A stretch of DNA of 40,660 nucleotides from Blautia sp. BIOML-A1 (GCF_009883055.1 NZ_WWVR01000031.1:1-40660), one strand, 5' to 3'; shown: positions 16,904 to 25,351, counted from the stretch's first letter. Translations and numbers: made by a program. Notes: a model not told the origin generated them from the sequence alone.

Positions 16904-18604
16904 TCAGTAAAGAATCCCATCATTGGATGCAGCGATCGCCACACTGTATTCTATGGTTTCCTGACTTTCATTGACCGACCCCATAACGCTGAGCCAGCTG
17001 TGGAGATTTACCTGAATATATCTGCCTTCTTTCGATTCTTCCATCTGTTTCTGTAAATCCGCAATTTCTTCTGCGGTCAGATATGCTTCCGGACAGCAGA
17101 CCGGGAGCAGCGTTTCCACAAAGGTCCGAAAACGCTGTGGATCTGTTGTACTACCTCTCAGGCAGATCACTCTCTGGTCTACCGGATCATAGAATATCTC
17201 ATAATTTTCCCTGTCTCCGGACAGAGTCGTAACCTGATAAGCTTCCTCTGAATAAGACAGGTTGCTGAGCAGTTCATAGGAATCATCCACCCTTCGGTAA
17301 ACCGACGGATGACTGTTCTTCTCGGTTTTTATCTGATTTTTGATCCTGTCCAGTCCCATCTGGGAAAACAACACTTTCTGAATCGAAGCCTTATCCAGAT
17401 ACATTTTGCGTCTCGTGTTTCCCGGTATGTTCCACTCAAGCAGTTCCTCCTCCGTAAGTTCGCAGGAAATCATTCCCTCTGTAAGATCCTCTCCAATCTT
17501 TGGATCATACTTTTCAAGTCTTTTTAAGATGGTTTCATAGTCTTCATCAAGGCTGGAGATCAGCCTCTCATCATTTTTGGCAATCCCCTGCTCTTTTGCT
17601 TTCCTGGCTTTTCTCTCGAAATACTGAACGGGATAATGTTTCTGCAGCCACTGATCTCCTGCCCAAAAGCCTCCTGCTGCCAGAACGGTACACAAAGCTC
17701 CCAGTCCTATCCGTCTTAAGATACGGCGGTTCTGCTTTCGGCCTTCTACATGATAGCCAACTCCAAGTCCACTGATCTGGATCCATTTCTGTCCCCAGAA
17801 ATACCGCGTACTTCCTGACAGCATTCTTATACTGTCGGTATCATAACCCAGAGCATGAAGCAGAAGTTCCATACTGAAATATCTCTGCTGGATATCCAGA
17901 TTCAGTCCCTGAAAGATTGCCTGATCTATATGCCGGTCTGTTTTTGTATAGAAAGAAACCGGTCTGAATTCCTCTTTTTGAATACGCCGTACGAACGATA
18001 TTGGTTTCTCTCCCGTCAATGTCTCAAAAAGAACTGCACAGATTCCATAAACGTCTGTCCACGGTCCAATCCTGTCCGGGGCCGTATACTGTTCCGGGGC
18101 ACTGTACGCTTCCTTCATAAATTTCTTATCGCAGATGATCTCTTTGCCCCGACAGGCACCCAGATCGATCAGCTTCAGGTTTCCTGCTTCGTCAAACATC
18201 AGATTATCCGGACTCAGATCACAGTGAACCAGACCTTCGCTGTGCAGAAAAGCCAGACCTTCCAGCACGGGGCGAAACAGCTCCAGAAGCTGCCTTTGAG
18301 AACTTTGTTTTCGGAGCATTTCCAGCTTCTGCTTCAGTGTTCCTCCTGGCAGATATTCCATGACCAGAAAGTTCATTCCGGCTTTTTCGAAATAATCATA
18401 AATCTTTACTACTCCGGGGATCATCTCTTCTCTCAGAAAAGGGCTGTTGTCGTGGGAAAAAATTTCCGTCTCACTTCCGGCCTTCCAGACTTTTATCGCA
18501 ATCTCCCGATGATTTTTCTCATCCAGTGCATGATAGATCACTCCAAAAGCTCCCTGCCCGATCTGCTCCCGGATCAGATAACGACTTTCTAATTTTTGTT
18601 CCAT
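16904..18604 (-). CDS. Membrane Ser/Thr protein kinase with extracellular sensor domain
   Basis: This is a 566-residue receptor-like kinase. Residues about 8-260 are a Hanks-type kinase domain: GQGAFG loop at 16-21, ATP-binding Lys38 in IAIK, catalytic HCD at 127-129 (Arg replaced by Cys, Asp129 kept), Asn134, DLG at 147-149, EAYSAPEQY activation segment, and WTDVYGICAVLFETLTG. All residues needed for catalysis are present, and HCD predicts a non-RD kinase. A basic stretch and one membrane helix (about 298-316) lead to an extracellular domain of about 250 residues with the motif ELTEEELLEWNIPGN, shared with both neighbouring kinase-like proteins. No PASTA repeats are present, so this is not PrkC. 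It starts 3 bp after the pseudokinase stop, so the two are translationally coupled. Confidence 0.93.
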   Translation of the reverse strand: MEQKLESRYLIREQIGQGAFGVIYHALDEKNHREIAIKVWKAGSETEIFSHDNSPFLREEMIPGVVKIYDYFEKAGMNFLVMEYLPGGTLKQKLEMLRKQSSQRQLLELFRPVLEGLAFLHSEGLVHCDLSPDNLMFDEAGNLKLIDLGACRGKEIICDKKFMKEAYSAPEQYTAPDRIGPWTDVYGICAVLFETLTGEKPISFVRRIQKEEFRPVSFYTKTDRHIDQAIFQGLNLDIQQRYFSMELLLHALGYDTDSIRMLSGSTRYFWGQKWIQISGLGVGYHVEGRKQNRRILRRIGLGALCTVLAAGGFWAGDQWLQKHYPVQYFERKARKAKEQGIAKNDERLISSLDEDYETILKRLEKYDPKIGEDLTEGMISCELTEEELLEWNIPGNTRRKMYLDKASIQKVLFSQMGLDRIKNQIKTEKNSHPSVYRRVDDSYELLSNLSYSEEAYQVTTLSGDRENYEIFYDPVDQRVICLRGSTTDPQRFRTFVETLLPVCCPEAYLTAEEIADLQKQMEESKEGRYIQVNLHSWLSVMGSVNESQETIEYSVAIAASNDGILY

Positions 18605-18607
18605 ATA

Positions 18608-20953
18608 TCAGTTTTCTCCATTTTGCGACCGGCAGGTTTCTGACAACATATAATTTCTGCTCACCCAGAAAGTGCCTCTTAAAATCACAAACTGTGCTGC
18701 ATTGTCCTCATCCGTCAGGATCAATCCGTCAAGATCTGTAAAGCTATACCCCTGTATGGATAAGCCCTGAAGACCTGACAGTTTTTTGGAGATATCTTCT
18801 GCAATCATCTGTGCCGACACATTGCAATCTTCTGAAAAAGCTGTCGTAAGCTCTGCGGCCAGATTGCAGTCCCAGTTATTTTTATTTCCTTCCGAAAATA
18901 GAATGATCTTATAGATTCGTTCTGAAAGAATATCATACTGTATCCTGATTTTTTCGCCTTTCGGACCCTCAAAGAGCTGTTCTCGCAAAAACTGTGTTTT
19001 CACGGCACCCATTCCGGAATCTGTCACCTTAAACACCTCTGATTCTGAGGTAAGTTCAAAAGTGCTGTCCTGACTTTCCAGGATCTTCATAACATCTTTT
19101 CTCGTTTTTTTCAGAAGCAATATGTTTGACGGCTGATTCCACTCTCGGACATCCTCTTCTTCAAGCCAGTAGACCGTCTGAAGTCCATCCTTCTCACTTT
19201 CCACCGCATTCTGCTCTACAAAATCCATAAAATCCTGATATTGTGCCGAGGTTCTGGCATAACTTCCTGCCGCCTGCTCTTCATCCTCTGCTTCTGAGGC
19301 ATAGCTTGAAAGTTCCAGACTCCAGCACTCTTGTGCTTCCTCTTCCATGTAGCTTAAATCTTTCTTCAGATTCATATAAAAACTTCCATATCTGACTGAA
19401 TCATACATACTCTCTTCTGCCAGTGCAAAGACTGTCTCTATTTCCTGTTCTGTAAAATACGTTTCAGGAACAATCTGCGGTAAAATTTCTTTCAGAAATG
19501 TTTTCATCTCATCCTCTGAGAGTGTAGCCTTACAGGAATTTACTCTTCCACTCTGCCCGTCGCTTACAATCTCAAACCTTTTTTCTTCCTCCGCACAGGC
19601 ATAAGTCACGTTCTTCTGGTTGTGGATCTCCAGATACGTCAGCAGCTCTCCATACCTTGTAACACTGCTTTCTCTGCTGCTGCTTTTTTCCTTCAGGGAA
19701 ATTCCCAGAACTTCTTCTGTAAGCTTTTTGAGATGGATATCCTGGATAAAAAAGCCCTGTGCCTCATTTCCAGCCAGTTTTCGGACTTCCAGAAATTTGG
19801 GATCCACATGATAGATCATCTCCGATGCAATGGAACCCTCATCCAGAGTTCCTTCTTTTTGAGCTGCCTTCAGGATTTCCTCCGCCTCTTTTGTCTCTGC
19901 CGCCATAAGAAATACAGGTTCTTTCTGATATTTTATATGATCTCTATCAATCTGGTACTCCAGGATCTGCCGTTCATGCGTATGAACATAGCCAAATACA
20001 ATGCCTCCGGCAAGAAGCATGAGTCCACACAAAATTCCTGTCACTTTCCTCTGCTTTCTTGTCATAAATGCATTCATTCCTCTTCTTTTTTCCGGTTCTC
20101 TCTGTTTTTTTTCTGTCAGATCCAGCCATTTCTCGCCCCAGACGGACCGTGCTGCTCCGAGGCAGACGGCCAGTGGTTCACTTTCCATACCAAGCTGTTC
20201 TGCCAGTGCATAAAGTCCGAAGCTGCCTTCGCCGGCATCTGCCTCGATTTCATGCCGGAGTGTATGATCTACCCGGGTGCTGACCGTGGCCCAGCGGCTG
20301 ATTGAGCTTACCCTGCCCTTCCTCAGGAAATGTTCTGCCCGCCTCGGATATTTCCCTGTCAGACATTCATAGAGAACTTCTGACACCGAGTGCACATCAC
20401 TCCAGGGGCCTGCCTCTTCCAGTTTCCGGCTTCTTAAGAAACAGTCTCCAATCCCTGTCAGACAAAGAGTTCCGTTTTCATCAAAAAGCAGTCTCTCCAT
20501 AGTAATTCCGCCATGAACGATCCCAATGCTGTGCATCCAGGAGAGAAGCTCCAGAACAGGGAAAAGCAGTTCCCATGCCTCCTCTATGGTAAACTGTCCT
20601 TTTTTCCGGGAATGCAGATATTGTCTGAGATTCTGCCCTGGCAGATGTTCCATTGCTATATATGCATGCTCTCCACCGCAGAAGACATCTGTCACCTCCG
20701 CAGTTCCCCGATATTCATATTTTCCAAAAAAATTTCCGGCTTCCTCAATAAATCTCTCTGTATCCGCACATTCGGTATCTGAATCTGCCCCTGTAAATTC
20801 TTTAAGTATAACCTCCTGATCCAGTGCCGTATCATAAGCCCGGTAAATTCTGCTGTGCGCACCTTCACAAAGAAGGTCTCCTGTCAGATAACGATTCTTC
20901 AGAAGGTGACACGGTCTTAGTTTCTGATCTTTGTATTTTTCCTTCATTTTCAC
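18608..20953 (-). CDS. Membrane pseudokinase with duplicated extracellular sensor module
   Basis: This is a 781-residue protein with the layout of the two kinases downstream, but its kinase-like domain (about 20-260) has lost catalytic residues. The glycine loop is CEGAHS. The catalytic HRD is HGG (147-149), its Asn partner is Arg, and DFG is GIG (167-169). Only the VILK lysine (51) and fold landmarks such as GPWSDVHSVSEVLYECLTG remain. A membrane helix at about 304-323 leads to an ectodomain of about 455 residues. Its middle (FEIVSDGQSGRV; TFLKEILPQIVPETYFTEQ) aligns with the next kinase's ectodomain. A second copy begins at LEEEDVREWNQPSN. The start is GTG at 20953, overlapping the previous stop as GTGA, or ATG at 20947. 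It is probably a scaffold or allosteric partner of the adjacent kinase. Confidence 0.9.
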   Translation of the reverse strand: MKMKEKYKDQKLRPCHLLKNRYLTGDLLCEGAHSRIYRAYDTALDQEVILKEFTGADSDTECADTERFIEEAGNFFGKYEYRGTAEVTDVFCGGEHAYIAMEHLPGQNLRQYLHSRKKGQFTIEEAWELLFPVLELLSWMHSIGIVHGGITMERLLFDENGTLCLTGIGDCFLRSRKLEEAGPWSDVHSVSEVLYECLTGKYPRRAEHFLRKGRVSSISRWATVSTRVDHTLRHEIEADAGEGSFGLYALAEQLGMESEPLAVCLGAARSVWGEKWLDLTEKKQREPEKRRGMNAFMTRKQRKVTGILCGLMLLAGGIVFGYVHTHERQILEYQIDRDHIKYQKEPVFLMAAETKEAEEILKAAQKEGTLDEGSIASEMIYHVDPKFLEVRKLAGNEAQGFFIQDIHLKKLTEEVLGISLKEKSSSRESSVTRYGELLTYLEIHNQKNVTYACAEEEKRFEIVSDGQSGRVNSCKATLSEDEMKTFLKEILPQIVPETYFTEQEIETVFALAEESMYDSVRYGSFYMNLKKDLSYMEEEAQECWSLELSSYASEAEDEEQAAGSYARTSAQYQDFMDFVEQNAVESEKDGLQTVYWLEEEDVREWNQPSNILLLKKTRKDVMKILESQDSTFELTSESEVFKVTDSGMGAVKTQFLREQLFEGPKGEKIRIQYDILSERIYKIILFSEGNKNNWDCNLAAELTTAFSEDCNVSAQMIAEDISKKLSGLQGLSIQGYSFTDLDGLILTDEDNAAQFVILRGTFWVSRNYMLSETCRSQNGEN

Positions 20954-21630
20954 GGTCCCCAGGAATATGCTGCCTGATAACGATAGTATGCCTTGTAGTA
21001 GCTCTGATATCTTTTCTTTGACACAGACCTTCCATCAATCCAGTAATTTACCTTAATTTTGCCGTTTGACTGACGTTGTCCGACATAATCAGACATGGTA
21101 AGATTGATATAAAGCTTGTATCCTCTGATCTTAAAGATATTTCTGGATACACTCCTTCCGTTAATAACTGTCTTTACAATAAAGGTTTTCTCTTTTTTGT
21201 TATAGAGAAGCTTCTGTGGTCCAAAGTAAGAGGTTCGCATAACAGCAACCGGCTGTACCCGTCCTTTGTAAATAGTCAGTACCACCATGACATTTGCCCG
21301 TTCACTGTAAAAAAATGCTTCCGGGATCTTGTCACCTGTCACATCTCTGAAAATATAACGAAGGTTATCATCATAATAGACATTTCTCATGGAAACCTTC
21401 TTTCCGCAGTCATTATATTTCCATCCGGAACGGCTTCTCAGATCATAGTTGATATTGAAACGGGTTCCGCTTTTTCCCCAGCTGCGCAGTTTGCTGTTGT
21501 ACATTTTAACAGCTTTCTGATGGCTGATCCCGGCTGCCTGTACCGAAGTGGCTGTTCCTCCCGTGCTCAAAAGTAATCCTGCGATAATTCCTAAGACTGT
21601 TCTTACAAAAAATCTTCTGAAATTTTTCAT
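20950..21630 (-). CDS. Small secreted basic protein of unknown function
   Basis: This is a 226-residue protein with a strong Sec signal peptide (MKNFRRFFVRTVLGIIAGLL, cleavage likely after SVQA near residue 32). The mature part is rich in Tyr, Arg and Lys. It includes DVTGDKIPEAFFYSE, a stretch like the repeat or FG-GAP-like segments seen in clostridial secreted proteins that report on a value held by the protein, but I cannot name the family. The last residues are aromatic (YQSYYKAYYRYQAAYSWGP). AGGGAGGAAAG precedes the ATG. Its stop overlaps the start of the pseudokinase by four bases, so production of the two is coupled. That makes it a candidate extracellular ligand or partner of the kinase receptors, inferred from coupling only. 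Confidence 0.78.
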   Translation of the reverse strand: MKNFRRFFVRTVLGIIAGLLLSTGGTATSVQAAGISHQKAVKMYNSKLRSWGKSGTRFNINYDLRSRSGWKYNDCGKKVSMRNVYYDDNLRYIFRDVTGDKIPEAFFYSERANVMVVLTIYKGRVQPVAVMRTSYFGPQKLLYNKKEKTFIVKTVINGRSVSRNIFKIRGYKLYINLTMSDYVGQRQSNGKIKVNYWIDGRSVSKKRYQSYYKAYYRYQAAYSWGP

Positions 21631-21719
21631 TGTCTTTCCTCCCTCTCCTGATACTGTTGAATAGTTACCGGTTTTGTTTGTTAATTACAGTATATAAGAT
21701 CATCCGGCAAATTTGTTTT

Positions 21720-23141
21720 TTATACCAGATAATCCAGGAGTTCTTTCTGGTGACAGTAGGAATCGCGATATACTTTGTAAAGATAGAAATTCTTTCCCTG
21801 GACCACCTGCTTCTCCACCTCTTCCTCCAGAACATCCAAGGGCTCTGTCGAACGAAGAAATCGAATCACAAAACAGTCAAATTCCTGATCCGGCTTCAGT
21901 CCGGCAAAACCACAGTTCATCAGAATACGGTTCAGACGGTTCATTGTGATCTTGTTCTCATCATCCAGTGACACTCTCATCCTGACAAACAGAAGAAAGC
22001 TTATCAGTGTCGCCCGGTTGATATCCCTGCCTCCTGTAATAAATTCACGGAAAAAATCTTCTCCGGAGCGTCCTCTCTGATAGGCTTTTTTGCGGTCTCC
22101 CTCTTCTCTGCCTCCACAGGTATCCTTTTCCTCCTCTTTTTTTCTCTGCTCTTCTTCCATCAATAAAAGCTTTGCAGCAGCAGTTTTCCATTCCTCCGGA
22201 GATGGATTCTGACTGCACAGTCCCAGCGAATGTGCCACACGGATCTTCATATTCTGCGGCCACTGGTCAAAATTTCCATACAGTTCAAAGAGGATCTCCA
22301 TCCAGTCCACAGAGACATAGCCAAAATAAAAATAATTAAACTCATCAAAGATACCGCCCGGTGTCAGTGCTGTATTCTCTAGATATTCCTTTTTTTCCTC
22401 CAGCGACATATTGTTTCTCTGTTTGTCGGCATCTCTTTTTAACTTTGTCAGAGGCTTCAGAAAGGCAAGTTCCTCCAGTGCAAATTTCTCTTCCCTTCCC
22501 CGCTCTTCTTTGTCACGCACATTCCCATACTGATTGCGCAGTTTTTCTTCTTTTATGCAGCTTTCATAGTAGCGGTCACAGCGATCCTGAATATAAAAGT
22601 AAAGATATTTGCAGAAGTAATATCTCGCACGCTCTCTGACAGAAGAAAATTTCTCGATATTTTCCTGCACAAAAGACAAGAATTCTTCTTCCGAATCACT
22701 TTTTATAATTTTCTCCTCCAGGGATCTGGTCAGAAACATCGTCTCCAGTTCCTCGGAGACAGATTCTGCCTCCATATATTCTTTGAGTTCCTTCAACGTG
22801 ATCTTTCCGCCCCTGAAAAAACTCTTCTCGTCCCCTTTGGATTTCTCGAACAGTTTTCTTCCTTCTGCAAAAAGCTCCTTCCATTCCTCGTAGTCCATCC
22901 GATGCTCAAACGCATAAATCAGGCACGCTTCATAAAAGCTTCTTGCATAAAGCTTCTCGCACTCATTCTCCTCCAGCTTCTGATTGATCTGTTCAAGACT
23001 CCATCTTGCAGCAAGACCCTCTGCCAGAATCTCCAGCCTGGCCGGGACTGCTTTCCGTTTCTTTTCATCTGCCTTCGATAATTCTTCCGTATCTATAGAA
23101 AAATTCATCACAAGATTTTCAAAAATGTCACTCTTTTTCAT
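21720..23141 (-). CDS. Large cytosolic protein of unknown function at head of kinase cluster
   Basis: This is a 473-residue hydrophilic, highly charged protein (Glu/Lys/Arg-rich) with no signal peptide or membrane helix. The start at 23141 is preceded by GGAGGG; an upstream in-frame extension would run over the rpmF terminator and rpmF itself and is rejected. The middle contains clusters of aromatic residues (ARYYFCKYLYFYIQDRCDRYY; here read as two parts, ARYYFCKYLYF and YIQDRCDRYY). A low-complexity basic/acidic linker (EEEQRKKEEEKDTCGGREEG) precedes a more compact C-terminal third. It is largely helical by composition. No kinase, phosphatase or FHA motif is seen. It stands 89 bp ahead of the secreted protein and may be a cytosolic component of the same system. 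I do not recognise the family. Confidence 0.75.
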   Translation of the reverse strand: MKKSDIFENLVMNFSIDTEELSKADEKKRKAVPARLEILAEGLAARWSLEQINQKLEENECEKLYARSFYEACLIYAFEHRMDYEEWKELFAEGRKLFEKSKGDEKSFFRGGKITLKELKEYMEAESVSEELETMFLTRSLEEKIIKSDSEEEFLSFVQENIEKFSSVRERARYYFCKYLYFYIQDRCDRYYESCIKEEKLRNQYGNVRDKEERGREEKFALEELAFLKPLTKLKRDADKQRNNMSLEEKKEYLENTALTPGGIFDEFNYFYFGYVSVDWMEILFELYGNFDQWPQNMKIRVAHSLGLCSQNPSPEEWKTAAAKLLLMEEEQRKKEEEKDTCGGREEGDRKKAYQRGRSGEDFFREFITGGRDINRATLISFLLFVRMRVSLDDENKITMNRLNRILMNCGFAGLKPDQEFDCFVIRFLRSTEPLDVLEEEVEKQVVQGKNFYLYKVYRDSYCHQKELLDYLV

Positions 23142-23174
23142 CTCTGCCCTCCATTTCTCCTTGCTTTTCAATAC

Positions 23175-23205
23175 AAAAAAAGCAGAACCCCTGTGGATCC
23201 TGCTT
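23175..23205 (-). terminator. Strong intrinsic terminator after rpmF
   Basis: On the minus strand AGCAGGATCC pairs with GGGTTCTGCT (with G-T pairs) around an ACAG loop, followed by a run of seven T. It lies 13 bp after the rpmF stop and separates yceD-rpmF from the kinase cluster. Confidence 0.85.
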
Positions 23206-23218
23206 CTTATTGTTGTGA

Positions 23219-23401
23219 TTAGTCTTCTACTTTCACGATTTCTTTCTTGTTGTAGCTTCCGCACTCTTTGCAAACTCTGTGAGGCATCATCAGGGCGCCG
23301 CATTTGCTGCATTTTACCAGGTTCGGAGCACTCATTTTCCAGTTAGCACGTCTTTTATCACGTCTAGCTTTGGATGATTTGTTCTTTGGACATATGGACA
23401 T
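23219..23401 (-). CDS. rpmF: Large ribosomal subunit protein bL32
   Basis: This is a 60-residue basic protein. The N-terminal part (CPKNKSSKARRDKRRANWKM) and the zinc ribbon CSKCG...CKECG (four Cys) mark the zinc-binding form of bL32. AAGGAGG lies a few bases before the ATG. The yceD stop is 3 bp upstream, the standard yceD-rpmF pair. In many clostridia plsX follows directly, but here a terminator and the kinase cluster come next. Confidence 0.97.
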   Translation of the reverse strand: MSICPKNKSSKARRDKRRANWKMSAPNLVKCSKCGALMMPHRVCKECGSYNKKEIVKVED

Positions 23402-23404
23402 AGG

Positions 23405-23932
23405 TTACACCTCCTTAAATTTACTAAATATATCACTGATGGCCGCCATACGTGGATCCTTCGGCTCCTCTGCACATCCGCAGGGTCCGTCATTCAGATT
23501 CTTACCGCACTGGCTGCAAATACCCTTACAGTCCTCTCTGCAGAGAACCTTCAAAGGCCAGTTCATCAGTACCTCAAGATAGACCAACCGGTCCACATCC
23601 AGGTCTGTTCCCGTGAGATAGTCATTCTCATCCAGATCTTCTACTCTGTCTTCATCAGACTGCTTCATATCCAGCTTACGCTCAATACTGTATGGAATCT
23701 CAACTAACACCTGCTCCAGACAGCGGTCACAGGGAATACCCACGGTAACACTTCCGTTTCCTGTAAGTTCCAGAACCTTATTGCCTGTATTGGCAATGGT
23801 AAGGCTTACCGGAGTCTTGTCTATAAGCTGATATTCTCCCAGCTGAAATGAAATTTTATCCAGTTCAAGTTCCGGAGTGATCTGAACGACCTTTCCTTCA
23901 CATTCTATAATATCTGATAAATGAATCTGCAT
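23405..23932 (-). CDS. yceD: YceD/DUF177 family protein, 23S rRNA/ribosome-linked
   Basis: This is a 175-residue protein of the DUF177 family. Bacterial and plant members are linked to 23S rRNA accumulation and are almost always encoded beside rpmF, as here. Two Cys-rich sites are visible: PCDRCLEQV in the middle and CREDCKGICSQCGKNLN plus CGC near the end, consistent with metal binding in Gram-positive members. The core motif LTGTDLDVDRLVYLEVLMNW precedes the second site. A ribosome site (GTAGGAG) and a near-perfect promoter lie upstream, so this gene opens the yceD-rpmF transcript. Confidence 0.93.
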   Translation of the reverse strand: MQIHLSDIIECEGKVVQITPELELDKISFQLGEYQLIDKTPVSLTIANTGNKVLELTGNGSVTVGIPCDRCLEQVLVEIPYSIERKLDMKQSDEDRVEDLDENDYLTGTDLDVDRLVYLEVLMNWPLKVLCREDCKGICSQCGKNLNDGPCGCAEEPKDPRMAAISDIFSKFKEV

Positions 23933-23958
23933 AATTATCTCCTACTCACACCTTATCA

Positions 23959-23987
23959 ATTATACATAGATGACTATAGTTTGTCAA
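23959..23987 (-). promoter_or_regulatory. Consensus sigma-A promoter of yceD-rpmF
   Basis: TTGACA and TATAAT are separated by exactly 17 bases on the minus strand, about 27 bases before the yceD start. Both hexamers match consensus fully, so strong constitutive expression is expected. Confidence 0.9.
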
Positions 23988-24043
23988 TCTGATTTTTCAT
24001 TAAATTGTATTTTCGAAAAAAAATATTCTTTATTAAGATAAAG

Positions 24044-24070
24044 GTAACTGTTCAGCACCCTCACAGTTAC
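24044..24070 (+). repeat. Short palindromic repeat, copy 1 (between ackA and yceD)
   Basis: GTAACTGT and ACAGTTAC form an 8-bp perfect stem around the 11-base loop TCAGCACCCTC. The same 27-base unit occurs at 30807 and 33627 with two variable loop bases. It sits just past the ackA terminator. Confidence 0.8.
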
Positions 24071-24074
24071 AGAT

Positions 24075-24116
24075 AAAGAGAAGGAATCTGCCTTCAGCGG
24101 TAAATTCCCTCTCTTT
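24075..24116 (-). terminator. Terminator hairpin after ackA
   Basis: AAAGAGAGGGAAT pairs with ATTCCTTCTCTTT, a 13-bp stem with one G-T pair and a 16-base loop. The following tract is short (TCTCTTTATC), but the stem is long. It ends the pta-ackA transcript about 45 bases after the ackA stop. Confidence 0.7.
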
Positions 24117-24160
24117 AATACGGATTGTTCCGCAGTAAACTGCTTTGAACCCTGGTATTA

Positions 24161-25351
24161 TTATTTTACCAGTGCTACTGTATCTCTGCAGATTGCAAGT
24201 TCTTCATTTGTAGGAATAACTGCAACCTTAACCTTGGAGTCTGCTGTAGAAATAACGATTTCTTCACCAAATGTATTGTTTGCTGTGTCATCGATCTCAA
24301 CTCCGAGGTATCCGAGGTAGTTACATACATCTTTACGAAGTGCTCCTACATTCTCACCGATACCAGCTGTAAATACAATTGCATCTACACCGTTCATAGC
24401 TGCTACATATCCGCCGATAAATTTGGCAATACCATAGCAGAGTACATCGTATGCATTCTTGGCATCTTCGTTTCCGGCTTCGATTGCTGCTCTGATGTCA
24501 CGCATGTCACTGCCGACTCCGGACATACCCTGAAGACCAGATTTCTTGTTCAGCACATTCATAACACCTGCAAGATCAAGGTTTTCTTTCTTTGCGATGA
24601 ACTCAACGATTGCCGGGTCGATGTTACCGGAACGTGTTCCCATAACAACCCCTTCAAGTGGTGTAAGTCCCATGGTAGTGTCTACGCATTTGCCGTTCTC
24701 AACAGCACTGATGGAAGATCCGTTTCCAAGATGGCAGACAATCACTTTGGAGTTGTCTTTGTCAAGGCCAAGGAATTCAACAGCACGTTTGGATACAAAG
24801 CTGTGAGAGGTTCCGTGGAAACCATATCTTCTTACTTTGTAGTTTTTGTAGTATTCGATCGGAAGTCCGTACAGATATGCTTTTGCAGGCATTGTCTGAT
24901 GGAAAGCTGTATCAAATACGCCAACCTGCGGTACGCCTGGCATAAGTTCAGAGCAGACACGGATACCGATCAGGTTTGCCGGGTTGTGAAGTGGTGCAAG
25001 GTCGTTGCACTCTTCTACTGTTGCGATCATCTCGTCTGTGATCACTGCTGAGGAAGCAAATTTCTCGCCGCCGTGTACGATACGATGTCCGATTGCTTCT
25101 ACTTCTTTGAGGCTCTTGATCGCACCTGTTTTGTCGTTGGTGAGAGCATCCAGTACGAACTGGATTGCTTCTTTGTGTGTAGGCATTGCACACTCTGTGA
25201 TTTCTTTGTCGGATCCGGCTTTCTGATAAACCAGTCTTCCGTCGATTCCGATTCTTTCGCAAAGACCCTTTGCCAGAACATCCTCTGTATCAGAGTTGAT
25301 GAGCTGATATTTCAGAGAGGAACTTCCGCAGTTAATTACCAATACATTCAT
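24161..25351 (-). CDS. ackA: Acetate kinase
   Basis: This is a 396-residue enzyme that converts acetyl phosphate and ADP to acetate and ATP, the energy-yielding last step of acetogenic fermentation. The ASKHA-fold landmarks are present: VLVINCGSSSLKYQL at the N-terminus, GHRIVHGGEKF, GVFDTAFHQTMP, RYGFHGTSHSFV, HLGNGSSISAV, and FTAGIGENVGALRKD. Length is normal. A ribosome site ACAGGAG precedes the ATG. It lies 53 bp after pta in the same direction, and the pair works in sequence (acetyl-CoA to acetyl phosphate to acetate). Confidence 0.98.
   Translation of the reverse strand: MNVLVINCGSSSLKYQLINSDTEDVLAKGLCERIGIDGRLVYQKAGSDKEITECAMPTHKEAIQFVLDALTNDKTGAIKSLKEVEAIGHRIVHGGEKFASSAVITDEMIATVEECNDLAPLHNPANLIGIRVCSELMPGVPQVGVFDTAFHQTMPAKAYLYGLPIEYYKNYKVRRYGFHGTSHSFVSKRAVEFLGLDKDNSKVIVCHLGNGSSISAVENGKCVDTTMGLTPLEGVVMGTRSGNIDPAIVEFIAKKENLDLAGVMNVLNKKSGLQGMSGVGSDMRDIRAAIEAGNEDAKNAYDVLCYGIAKFIGGYVAAMNGVDAIVFTAGIGENVGALRKDVCNYLGYLGVEIDDTANNTFGEEIVISTADSKVKVAVIPTNEELAICRDTVALVK

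Noticed and set aside
18604..18608. Possibility that pseudokinase and kinase form one fused gene
   Set aside because: A TGA ends the first gene and the second has its own ATG three bases later; the C-terminus and the new kinase domain are both complete.
21720..23312. Longer start for the 473-residue protein
   Set aside because: The extension runs over the rpmF terminator and part of rpmF; the ATG at 23141 has GGAGGG upstream.
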